From Aquimarina aggregata (GTDB taxonomy: Bacteria; Bacteroidota; Bacteroidia; Flavobacteriales; Flavobacteriaceae), in the NCBI RefSeq assembly GCF_001632745.1, contig NZ_LQRT01000024.1:496001-560000 (forward strand): a stretch of 64,000 nucleotides of DNA. The letters are read 5' to 3'. The notes below the pieces were generated by a model. The model was given only the letters and a program-made list of their open reading frames with translations. It was not told where the DNA came from and did not search any database. Each line of letters begins with the position of its first letter. Positions within the stretch are counted from its first letter, which is position 1. Shown in pieces: positions 19,501 through 26,362 of this stretch. Both the position numbers and the translations under genes were made by a program.

Positions 19501-19811
19501 CCGGGGTGCCAAGTTAAACGTTTAGGTTCTCCTCCTCCAGATGGAATAGTGTAAACATCTGTATTACCATCATATTGGGCTGTAAAAGCTATTGTTTTTC
19601 CATCTTTAGAAAAATGAGGAGAAAACTCTGCTCCTTCATTACTGGTTAATCGTATAGCATTGCCCCCTTGCAATGAAGATTTCCACAAATCATTAGCGTA
19701 TACAAAAACAACTTCTGTGTCTGAAATTGTAGGTTGTCTTAATAATTGTGTTCCTTGCGCTGTACTAACGATATAGACAAATATCGCGATGATAAAACAT
19801 AATTTTTTCAT
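16563..19811 (-). CDS. Tricorn-type S41 protease, exported
   Basis: A 1082-residue tricorn protease homologue with a signal peptide of about 19 residues. The first half is WD40-like/TolB-like beta-propeller repeats (for example SPHFSKDGKTIAFTA, WSPDGSHIAYSD, WSPDSKWIAYPKQ). A PDZ-like segment (about 760-850, PLSLPGIDVKEGDYILSI) precedes the S41 catalytic core. Likely catalytic residues are the His in NNTHGAPWDEIY, the Ser in NERAGSGGD, and the Glu in WAVEGEGVAPDIE, in the order known for archaeal tricorn. A linker of charged residues (about 550-575) joins the propellers. It probably trims peptides in the periplasm. It is followed by tag at 11 bp. Confidence 0.93.
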   Translation of the reverse strand: MKKLCFIIAIFVYIVSTAQGTQLLRQPTISDTEVVFVYANDLWKSSLQGGNAIRLTSNEGAEFSPHFSKDGKTIAFTAQYDGNTDVYTIPSGGGEPKRLTWHPGGDFVQGWTPEGTILFRSGRESHPTQTNKFYTVSPKGGLPLPFRIPRAGSGEVSPDGKHVAYVPFTSWDLEWRNYRGGQAFPIWIVNLETNNLTKTPQTTKERHLDPVWINNTVYYLSERDYVSNIWSYDIVSKTEKQITFHKKFDIKSLDAHNNKIIYEQGGYLHLIDLQNASTKQLEIQVQGDMNFARPRWENITASQLTNANISPTGKRAIFEHRGEIFSVPKENGTWRNLSNAPASAERAPIWSPKGDKIAWFSDASGEYKLVVTDQQGNNKKVFDLPNHTFYFRPDWSPDGSHIAYSDTDYNIWVINLTTGKANKVVSDNYAHPNRTLNPVWSPDSKWIAYPKQLKSHFKAIFAYNIDSKKTIQLTDGIADAISPIWDKTGKYLYFLASTNYGLQSGWLDMSSYDTEVERSLYAIVLSKSDKAPNLPKTDEEVLEKTSTEKDELKEKDDSKNAVTVTIDADGIYNRIVALKLEARQYAGLAKGPDNVIFIAENVPNEPELTIHKYTIKDMKSEVFAKGVSDMITSSDRKNTLLHQKDSWRIVSTSAKPKPGDGKLKMNLKVKVNPTEEYHQIFKEGWRYMRDFLYVNNTHGAPWDEIYKWYSPWIKHVRHRTDLNYVVDIMSGEISIGHSYVSGGDTPKIDRIPVGLLGCDFEVNNGAYRITKIYSGESWNPDLEAPLSLPGIDVKEGDYILSINHQKLDLSINPYSLLEQTAGRETTLTVSSSPSSTNAREILVKPIRSERGLRTYDWIEANKRKVDKLSGGKLAYVYVPNTAGSGFTSFNRYYFSQQDKKGVIIDERNNGGGSAADYMIDIMSRELLGYFNSKTHDNRPWTTPIAGIWGPKVMLINERAGSGGDLLPYMFRAKKIGPLVGTRTWGGLVGTWDTPRFIDGGRMVAPRGGFYDVNGNWAVEGEGVAPDIEVIQDPKSVLQGKDPQLEKGVEEAMRLLKTQEFKIKAEPTAPIRWKRPEGYQTDN

Positions 19812-19982
19812 AAAAAAGTGCCCCTTAAATTTTGAAGAAATGAAAATATTAAAAAAAAAGAAACGCGCTCATTTAATTTTATTAATCTTTGTTAAAAGGA
19901 GTAATCTTTTTAATTTCATTAGTATATAAGATTGTAAGTTTTTTAAATTTTAAACGTCATACTCTTAGACAAAAAAACGAAT

Positions 19983-20597
19983 ATGAGCCAAACAATAAAC
20001 AAAACAGTAACTACATTAATCGAGCAAGGAATTGCAGATTCATATACTTATCCAGAATATAGAAAATTAGTAAGCGATTTATTAGTAGAAGATAAATCTA
20101 CTGGTCATGAACAATCTGAAGCACTAACAAATTATAGTATGCTTAATGATAGAAGAATGAAAAGGTTGGATAAAACTCTAAAGATTGATGAAGCTATACA
20201 AGAAAGTTTTGCAAATGCAGAGACAAAAGTAACCTGGTTAGTATTAACAGAAGGTTGGTGTGGTGATGCTGCGCAATCGTTACCTGTAATTAACAAATTA
20301 GCAGAGTTAAACGAAGGCATAGATCTAAGAATTATATCTAGAGATGATAATGATGAATTGATGAATAATTTTTTAACTAACGGCGGAAAATCAATTCCAA
20401 AGTTAATAGCCTACGATACACAAAATAAAAAGGTGATCAACTCTTGGGGACCAAGACCATCTGTTGCTACCCAATTAGTAAACGATTATAAGGCAAAACA
20501 CGGTGGGCTTGATGCTGAGTTTAAAGAGAGCCTACAAGTATGGTATAATAAGGATAAAGGAGCAAATATTGCTGAAGACCTTTCTTCTTTAATCTAA
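19983..20597 (+). CDS. Thioredoxin-fold protein with a single active-site cysteine
   Basis: A 204-residue cytoplasmic protein of the Thioredoxin_9-like group. The active-site position reads GWCGDAAQ with Cys93, so the resolving cysteine of CxxC is replaced by Ala; there is no other cysteine in the protein. The cis-proline loop KSIPKLIAYD is kept. It cannot act as a standard dithiol reductase alone; a monothiol or low-molecular-weight-thiol mechanism is possible. It is convergent with the TonB-like gene, and the two stop codons overlap by 4 bp. It is divergent from the tricorn protease gene. Confidence 0.85.
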   Translation: MSQTINKTVTTLIEQGIADSYTYPEYRKLVSDLLVEDKSTGHEQSEALTNYSMLNDRRMKRLDKTLKIDEAIQESFANAETKVTWLVLTEGWCGDAAQSLPVINKLAELNEGIDLRIISRDDNDELMNNFLTNGGKSIPKLIAYDTQNKKVINSWGPRPSVATQLVNDYKAKHGGLDAEFKESLQVWYNKDKGANIAEDLSSLI

Positions 20598-21289
20598 TTA
20601 CTATAATTAAAATAATACGTAATAGTGCCTTCTTGTTTTTCTATAGTAGTTCTAGAAAACAAAGCTTTTCTCGCATATTCCATAGCATTATCAAAAAGGC
20701 ATTCATTACGAGTTGTTGATCTTTTCTTATCAACTTTCGTATTGGTTACATAGCCATTTTTATTAACTTCAATTTTCACAACTACCCTACCACTACCTTC
20801 ACAAGTATATACAGGGTTAGGAAGTTCTACAGATTTTCGATTTTTTAAACTATAGGTCAGAGAACTATTTCTATTATTAGTCTCTTCTGTAGAAGTGGCT
20901 TCTTCCTTTTGTTCATCTATATTGTCAGTTTTTTCATCGATAGCAACGTCTCCTTCATTCATCTGTGTTTCTTCAACTTCTTGAGATGCTTGTTCTTCGG
21001 ACTCTGTAAGGGATTTAATTCGTTGCTCTATTTCATCATGATTTTCAAAATCTTCATTAAAGGCACTATGGGTTCTCTTAGAGGCAATAAGTTGTCTGTC
21101 TTCCTCTAATACTTCCTCTTCTTCTAATTCCTCTTCTTGTTGTGCTAAAAACTCTTCAGGAATTTCCATTAAAATTTCTGATTGTGCTTTTTGCTTTTTT
21201 ATCATACTGATATTATAAAGGCTAAGAACAAAAATCCCCATCAGCATAGATGTGATTATCAGTGCTTTATGTTTTTCTATAAACTCCAT
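20594..21289 (-). CDS. TonB-family energy-transducer-like protein
   Basis: A 231-residue protein with one N-terminal membrane helix (about 12-30), a long Glu/Gln-rich acidic linker, and a TonB-type C-terminal domain (VVVKIEVNKNGYVTNTKV to the end at YYFNYSN). The usual Pro/Lys-rich spacer is absent and replaced by acidic residues. It might energise one of the receptors in this window, but TonB proteins act at a distance, so the pairing cannot be assigned. Two cysteines (in VYTCEGSG and NECLFD) flank the domain and may form a disulfide. It is the last gene of the ftsX-lgt-uppP-truB run, 33 bp after truB. Confidence 0.8.
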   Translation of the reverse strand: MEFIEKHKALIITSMLMGIFVLSLYNISMIKKQKAQSEILMEIPEEFLAQQEEELEEEEVLEEDRQLIASKRTHSAFNEDFENHDEIEQRIKSLTESEEQASQEVEETQMNEGDVAIDEKTDNIDEQKEEATSTEETNNRNSSLTYSLKNRKSVELPNPVYTCEGSGRVVVKIEVNKNGYVTNTKVDKKRSTTRNECLFDNAMEYARKALFSRTTIEKQEGTITYYFNYSN

Positions 21290-21322
21290 AGGTATGTATA
21301 ACTAATTTTTTATTACAATATT

Positions 21323-22030
21323 TTATGTAGTTTCAACTTTTGTCGGTAACTGGTTTTCAAAAGATTGAACTGTAATAGCATCATCTACTAAAAATGATCC
21401 TATTTTTGTTCTTCTTAAACTTGTTAAATGTCCACCATTTTGTAAAGCCTTTCCAAAATCATGTGCTAATGATCTGATATATGTGCCTTTACTACAAACA
21501 ACTCTGAAATCAATTTCTGGTAGTTCGATTCTTGTGATTTCAAATTCGTTTATAGTAATTTTTCTAGAATTAATTTCTACTGTTTCCCCTTCTCGAGCAT
21601 ATTCATATAATCGTTTACCGTCCTTTTTTAAAGCTGAAAACACTGGTGGATATTGGTCAATTTCACCAATGAATTGTGTGGTAGCTTCTTTTATTTCAGT
21701 TTCAGAAATTTGATCAATGGGAAATGTTTTGTCTATTTCTGTTTCAAGATCGTAAGACGGAGTTGTTGCTCCAAGTGTAATTGTACCAGTATATTCTTTA
21801 ACTTGACCCTGAAACTCTTGAATACGTTTCGTAAATTTTCCGGTACAAATAATAAGTAAACCTGATGCAAGGGGGTCCAGAGTTCCTGCGTGCCCAACTT
21901 TTATTTTTTTGATATTAAAATTCTTTCGAATCAGCCAACGAAGCTTATTCACAACTTGGAAAGAAGTCCATTGTAATTCTTTGTCAATCAGAAGAATCTG
22001 ACCGTCTTTATAATCCTTTTCGGTTAGCAT
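21323..22030 (-). CDS. truB: tRNA pseudouridine(55) synthase TruB
   Basis: A 235-residue TruB that makes pseudouridine 55 in the T-loop of tRNAs. The motif VGHAGTLDPLASGLL carries catalytic Asp52. Further blocks are KEYTGTITLGATT, YPPVFSALKKDGKRLYEYAR and CSKGTYIRSLAHDFG. I start it at MLTEKDYKDGQ: an in-frame extension to 22099 would overlap uppP and has no family similarity. The gap from uppP is 10 bp, so they are co-transcribed. The long C-terminal PUA domain of larger homologues is missing, as is usual in this phylum. Confidence 0.96.
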   Translation of the reverse strand: MLTEKDYKDGQILLIDKELQWTSFQVVNKLRWLIRKNFNIKKIKVGHAGTLDPLASGLLIICTGKFTKRIQEFQGQVKEYTGTITLGATTPSYDLETEIDKTFPIDQISETEIKEATTQFIGEIDQYPPVFSALKKDGKRLYEYAREGETVEINSRKITINEFEITRIELPEIDFRVVCSKGTYIRSLAHDFGKALQNGGHLTSLRRTKIGSFLVDDAITVQSFENQLPTKVETT

Positions 22031-22040
22031 TATAGTGGGG

Positions 22041-22835
22041 CTATTTAGTAAAACCAAAACCGATGGCCAATAGACCAACGATAATACAATATACGGCAAA
22101 ATAAGTTAACTTGCTCTTTTTCACTAGAGAAATCATCCATGTACAGGCAAATAACCCGGAAATAAAGGCAGCTATAAAGCCTAATGCTATTGGGGTACTG
22201 TTTTCTGAAGAAAACGCTAGATCACCACTTAAAATGTCTTTGGCAATCTTTCCAAAAATTAAAGGGATTACCATTAAAAATGAAAAGCGCGCAGCTTTGG
22301 TTTTATCGTTTCCTAATAATACAGAAGTAGAAATTGTAGCACCACTTCTTGAAATTCCTGGTAACATAGCAATGGCTTGTGCAACACCAATAATAAAAGC
22401 ATTAGAGCTACTTACAGATTTTCTCGTACTTTTTGCTTTGTCTGCAAACCATAAAAGTGCTGCTGTAATGAGCAGCATAAAGCCTACAAACATAATGTTA
22501 CCTCCGAAGAGTTGTTCTAATTGTTCTTCAAAAAATAAGCCTACTAGTACAGCAGGGATCATAGAGATTATTATTTTAAGGGAAAATAGAGTTTCTTCAT
22601 TCTTTTTGAATTGAAAAAGACCTTTTACAATCTCCAGAATGTCTTTTCTAAAAACAACAATAGTGCTTAAAGCTGTAGCAAAATGTAAAACAACTGTAAA
22701 AAGTAAAGATTCTTCAGGAATGCTGTTGTCTCCTAAAATGGCTTTGCCAAGTTCTAAATGTCCACTAGACGAAACGGGTAAAAATTCTGTAAGTCCTTGT
22801 ATTATGCCAAGAATGATTGCATCAATGGTTTCCAT
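22041..22835 (-). CDS. uppP: Undecaprenyl-diphosphatase UppP
   Basis: A 264-residue polytopic membrane enzyme (BacA family) that dephosphorylates undecaprenyl diphosphate to recycle the lipid carrier for peptidoglycan and other glycans. The two signature regions are GLTEFLPVSSSGHLELG near residue 14 and PGISRSGATIS in the second inverted repeat. About eight hydrophobic helices are visible. It sits between the DUF3098 gene and truB, a common order in Bacteroidota. Confidence 0.97.
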   Translation of the reverse strand: METIDAIILGIIQGLTEFLPVSSSGHLELGKAILGDNSIPEESLLFTVVLHFATALSTIVVFRKDILEIVKGLFQFKKNEETLFSLKIIISMIPAVLVGLFFEEQLEQLFGGNIMFVGFMLLITAALLWFADKAKSTRKSVSSSNAFIIGVAQAIAMLPGISRSGATISTSVLLGNDKTKAARFSFLMVIPLIFGKIAKDILSGDLAFSSENSTPIALGFIAAFISGLFACTWMISLVKKSKLTYFAVYCIIVGLLAIGFGFTK

Positions 22836-22894
22836 GTAGTTTTGTTAAATTCGATGCAAATATATAACCTACACTAATATAAAAAGTATCTAGA

Positions 22895-23161
22895 TTATTC
22901 TTTTTTAGCCTTGTTGGGATTTAGTAGGATAGCATAGACTTCTATTCCAAAACCAATTAAAACAATCGTAGGTGCTAATCTAATTCGTCTAAATCCGTAG
23001 ATAGCAGGATTAAATACATTGGGGTCGTCACTGCCACCACCTGCCATAAGGATAAAGCCAAGAGCAATAACAGCTATTCCTATAGCCATTACAATGTAGT
23101 TTTTCTTTCCAAAAACATAATCATGTTTATGTTGTACGTTCTTAGTTTTTTGTTTGCTCAT
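22895..23161 (-). CDS. DUF3098 small membrane protein
   Basis: An 88-residue protein with two membrane helices (about 21-40 and 65-80) separated by a Gly/Asp/Asn loop with SDDPNVFNPAIYGFRR, the DUF3098 signature. Its function is unknown. In most Bacteroidota it lies between ftsX and uppP, which hints at a role in division or the cell envelope. Here its start overlaps the end of the upstream 135-residue gene by 20 bp, suggesting translational coupling. Confidence 0.88.
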   Translation of the reverse strand: MSKQKTKNVQHKHDYVFGKKNYIVMAIGIAVIALGFILMAGGGSDDPNVFNPAIYGFRRIRLAPTIVLIGFGIEVYAILLNPNKAKKE

Positions 23162-23549
23162 GGATATCGTTTTTTATTTCATTATAAATGACCTTACCAT
23201 CAATAATTAATTTAGAAACATGTCCCATGTTTCCATCGCGGGTAAAGATAGTCCATCTTTTAATAGTATACAAAGTCACACTTTTATTTAAGATAGTATT
23301 GTTAAGCTGGTCGATAGTTAAATTTTGTGTTAACCCACGATTGATATAGTAATAATGTTGATCATTTTTTAGAGTGATCGCAATATCAAAACCTGGAGCT
23401 TCGGCAATTTGAGTTACTACACCCTGGACTTGCATTACGTCGTCAGGTTGTACATTACGTATGGGTCTAAATGTTTGAATAACAACTGCCATAAATCCTA
23501 TAAAAATTACCAAAACAATACAAAACCAGATTTTTGCTATTTTTCCCAT
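23142..23549 (-). CDS. Unknown single-pass membrane protein in the ftsX-uppP run
   Basis: A 135-residue protein I do not recognise. One N-terminal membrane helix (about 5-25) is followed by a soluble, mainly beta-predicted domain with no catalytic motif and no cysteine after the helix. It starts 3 bp after the lgt stop and overlaps the DUF3098 start by 20 bp, so it is firmly embedded in the operon. A small OB-like or chaperone-like periplasmic domain is possible but not supported by any motif. Confidence 0.75.
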   Translation of the reverse strand: MGKIAKIWFCIVLVIFIGFMAVVIQTFRPIRNVQPDDVMQVQGVVTQIAEAPGFDIAITLKNDQHYYYINRGLTQNLTIDQLNNTILNKSVTLYTIKRWTIFTRDGNMGHVSKLIIDGKVIYNEIKNDIHEQTKN

Positions 23550-23552
23550 TTT

Positions 23553-24380
23553 TTAAACTGTTTCGATTTGGTTTTTTATGCTACTAACTATGATTAATAC
23601 AATTCCTATGATGATAAATGGAATACTTAATATTTGCCCCATATTTAATAACATACCCTCTTCAAATGCTACTTGATCCTCTTTAAAAATTTCTAAAAAT
23701 AATCGCGCAGAAAATAAGGTAGTAAGTAAAAGGCCAAATATAAATCCTTTACGTTTTTTTAAGTTTGTTTTTTTGTAGACATACCATAATAATCCAAAAA
23801 TAATAAGATAAGAAAAGGCTTCGTACAATTGTGTTGGGTGTCTAGGGATCATATCATCTTTCATAAAAATTACTCCGTAGTCTCCTCCTGTTGGTTTGCC
23901 ATAGATTTCAGAATTCATAAAATTTCCAAAACGTATAAAGGCGGCTGTTATGGGCGTACCTATGGCTACAAGATCTAATATCTTAAGTAAGGAAGCTCTA
24001 GTTTTGTAATAGTACAATAGAATAGCCAAAATTACACCAATGGTGCCACCATGGCTTGCTAACCCTGCAAATCCTGTAAAATGCCAGTTGCCATTTGTAA
24101 TTTGAAAAGGAAGAAAAATTTCTAAAGGATGTTTAGAAAAATAAGCAAAATCATAAAAAAGACAATGCCCGATTCGTGCACCTGCTAATATCCCTATGAA
24201 TAAATAGGTAGAAAGTTTTTCGAGATTTTCAACAGGAATTTTCTCAAATATATAAACTCTTTTAACAATTAAATATCCTAATACTAGTCCGGTAACAAAA
24301 AGTAACCCATAGTATTTTAAAGGAAATGTACCAAATAGCCTTACAATTTCAGGATCAACATTCCATTCTATAACTCCCAT
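23553..24380 (-). CDS. lgt: Prolipoprotein diacylglyceryl transferase
   Basis: A 275-residue polytopic inner-membrane enzyme that moves diacylglycerol from phosphatidylglycerol to the lipobox cysteine, the first step of lipoprotein maturation. Family marks are GARIGHCLFYD, SHGGTIGVI and the signature RFGNFMNSEIYGKPT, then PRHPTQLYEA. The usual Asn-Gly-Glu of the signature reads Asn-Ser-Glu. It lies 10 bp after ftsX. The many surface lipoproteins encoded in this window depend on this enzyme. Confidence 0.97.
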   Translation of the reverse strand: MGVIEWNVDPEIVRLFGTFPLKYYGLLFVTGLVLGYLIVKRVYIFEKIPVENLEKLSTYLFIGILAGARIGHCLFYDFAYFSKHPLEIFLPFQITNGNWHFTGFAGLASHGGTIGVILAILLYYYKTRASLLKILDLVAIGTPITAAFIRFGNFMNSEIYGKPTGGDYGVIFMKDDMIPRHPTQLYEAFSYLIIFGLLWYVYKKTNLKKRKGFIFGLLLTTLFSARLFLEIFKEDQVAFEEGMLLNMGQILSIPFIIIGIVLIIVSSIKNQIETV

Positions 24381-24390
24381 AAAAATTGGA

Positions 24391-25269
24391 TTAATAATAC
24401 AATTCGTCTGTCCTTAAATTTAAGAAACGTTGCGTAGCAAAAAAGGTGCTAATCCAAGTGATAAGTACTCCTAGCCCAAATACTCCTGCAAACAGAATGG
24501 TAAGCAAGATTTCATCATCAAGTAGTGCTAGTTCGGGAAAAGTTTTGTTAATGTAATATAGTACAACACCTACACCAATAAGAGCGACTATAGCGCCGAT
24601 CATACCAAGGCGTACACTTTTCCAAACAAATGGCTTACGAATGAACTTTTTAGTTGCCCCGACCATTTGCATGGTTTTAATAATAAATCTTTTTGAATAT
24701 ACCGATAACCGAATCGAACTATTAATTAAGAGGACGGCAATGAATGTAAAAATACCACTGATAAGCAGTACCCAAAAACTAATTCGTTTAATATTGTCAT
24801 TTAATAGTGAGATAAGAGGTTTATCATAAATAACCTCGTCGACAAAATTCTTTTTCGTAATAGATGCAGAGATGTCTTCAATTTTTGCAGCATCTACAAA
24901 ATCTGCCTTTAGAAATACATCTATAGAGTTTTGAAGCGGGTTGTAACCCAAAAAATCCATAAAATTCTCACCTATATCCTTACTATGCTCCTCTGCTGCT
25001 TCATCTTTAGAAATAAAAGTAGTAGACTTTGTGTATTCTGCAAGGGCAAGGGTTTTTTCGAGCTGCTTAATTTCTACATCTTTTGCAGAATCTTTCATAT
25101 ATATCGTTAGAGCAATCTTTTCTTTAAAATGATCAGCAACTTTTTTGGTGTTTAAGACTAACAACCCTAATAAACCTAATAAAAATAACACTAACGAAAT
25201 ACTAATAACTACAGAAAAATAAGAAGAAATTAGTCGTCGTTTTTGGTATTTTTCAAAAGAAGAGCTCAT
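24391..25269 (-). CDS. ftsX: Cell division protein FtsX
   Basis: A 292-residue permease-like protein with four membrane helices at about 18-40, 164-184, 221-241 and 254-276, and an extracytoplasmic domain of about 120 residues after the first. This is the FtsX topology. With FtsE it regulates septal peptidoglycan hydrolases. FtsE is not next to it here. The segment KTMQMVGATKKFIRKPFVWKS between helices 2 and 3 is the conserved cytoplasmic loop. It heads the minus-strand run that continues through lgt, DUF3098, uppP and truB. Confidence 0.94.
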   Translation of the reverse strand: MSSSFEKYQKRRLISSYFSVVISISLVLFLLGLLGLLVLNTKKVADHFKEKIALTIYMKDSAKDVEIKQLEKTLALAEYTKSTTFISKDEAAEEHSKDIGENFMDFLGYNPLQNSIDVFLKADFVDAAKIEDISASITKKNFVDEVIYDKPLISLLNDNIKRISFWVLLISGIFTFIAVLLINSSIRLSVYSKRFIIKTMQMVGATKKFIRKPFVWKSVRLGMIGAIVALIGVGVVLYYINKTFPELALLDDEILLTILFAGVFGLGVLITWISTFFATQRFLNLRTDELYY

Positions 25270-25377
25270 AAATAATTCGATTTTGCAGTAAAAATAATAA
25301 AGAATAGTTAATTAACTTTGGTTTATAAAGGAATAACGTATACTTGAAAACAATCTTATTTACGAAATAATTTAATT

Positions 25378-26301
25378 ATGCATACAGTAATTATTGGTAT
25401 AGGAGGTGTTGGAGGATATTTTGGAGGAAAAATTATTGATTCTGGTCAAAAGGTGACTTTGGTAGCAAGAGGAAAACATTTAGAAGCTATTCGCAAAGAT
25501 GGACTACAAGTCAAAAGTATTGCAGGTGACTTTATAACTCACCCATTTATGGTTACTGATTCGATTGATAAGGTTGAAAAGGCTGATTTGATATTAATTT
25601 GCACAAAATCTTGGCAAGTCAAAGAGGCTGGGGCGCTAATCAAACCAATTTTAAAAGAAGATACTGTTGTTATTCCATTACAAAATGGCGCTGATAATGC
25701 AGAAAAGTTAGTATCTGTAGTGGATAAGGAACATGTTTTGGGTGGATTATGTAGGATTTATAGTAAAATTGAAAGTCCTGGTGTTATTTCGCATTTTGGA
25801 CATACACCCGAAGTTGTTTTTGGAGAATTGGATAGGAAAAAAACAGATCGTTTACATAAGGTAAAGGAAATATTTGATAAAGCTGGATTTAAGAATACAA
25901 TCTCAGAAGATATTGAGGTGGCTATTTGGACCAAATTTATGTTCATTGCTACAGTTAGTGGTTTAGGCGCATTAACTAGAGCATCTATCGGAGAAATGTA
26001 TGAGGCTTCAGATGTCAAAAAGCTTTTAGAGCAAACAGCGACCGAAATTTATAAGGTTGGTATTGCCAAAGGTGTGGCGTTACCGTCAACCATTGTAGAT
26101 AGTATTATGAATTTTATTGGTAAACAACCTTTTGATTCAACAGCTTCTACGCAAAGAGATATTTTAGAGGGAAGACCTTCAGAACTTGAAAATTTTAATG
26201 GATACATTGTGAATGAAGGGAAAAGACTAGGTGTTTCTACACCGGTAAACACCTTTGTTTATAGCTGTTTAGCGCCAATGGAAATAAAAGCACGTAAATA
26301 A
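25378..26301 (+). CDS. 2-dehydropantoate 2-reductase family protein
   Basis: A 307-residue NADP-dependent reductase of the ketopantoate reductase family (pantothenate synthesis). The nucleotide loop is GIGGVGGYFGG at about 7-17. PLQNGADN holds the conserved Asn and IWTKFMFIATVSG the catalytic Lys. RPSELENFNGYIV holds the Glu of the C-terminal domain. The Asn expected four residues after the Lys is replaced, as in many paralogues of this family, so the native substrate may not be ketopantoate. It is divergent from ftsX and 61 bp before leuS. Confidence 0.82.
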   Translation: MHTVIIGIGGVGGYFGGKIIDSGQKVTLVARGKHLEAIRKDGLQVKSIAGDFITHPFMVTDSIDKVEKADLILICTKSWQVKEAGALIKPILKEDTVVIPLQNGADNAEKLVSVVDKEHVLGGLCRIYSKIESPGVISHFGHTPEVVFGELDRKKTDRLHKVKEIFDKAGFKNTISEDIEVAIWTKFMFIATVSGLGALTRASIGEMYEASDVKKLLEQTATEIYKVGIAKGVALPSTIVDSIMNFIGKQPFDSTASTQRDILEGRPSELENFNGYIVNEGKRLGVSTPVNTFVYSCLAPMEIKARK

Positions 26302-26335
26302 AGCTCGAAGGTTTCCAAAACCTTTGGGGTTTTAG

Positions 26336-26343
26336 TAAATTTG
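26336..26343 (+). promoter_or_regulatory. Candidate -7 box of leuS
   Basis: TAAATTTG fits TAnnTTTG and lies 19 bp before the leuS start codon. A properly spaced -33 element is not apparent. Confidence 0.35.
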
Positions 26344-26362
26344 CGGTCTTAAATTTAGATCG

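Noticed and set aside
22031..22099. Longer N terminus for TruB
   Set aside because: The extension overlaps uppP and has no TruB similarity; the internal ATG gives the family start and a 10-bp gap.
26301..26335. Hairpin-like sequence between the panE-like gene and leuS as an attenuator
   Set aside because: Short, imperfect stem with no proper T tract, located upstream of the leuS -7 box; at best a weak terminator.
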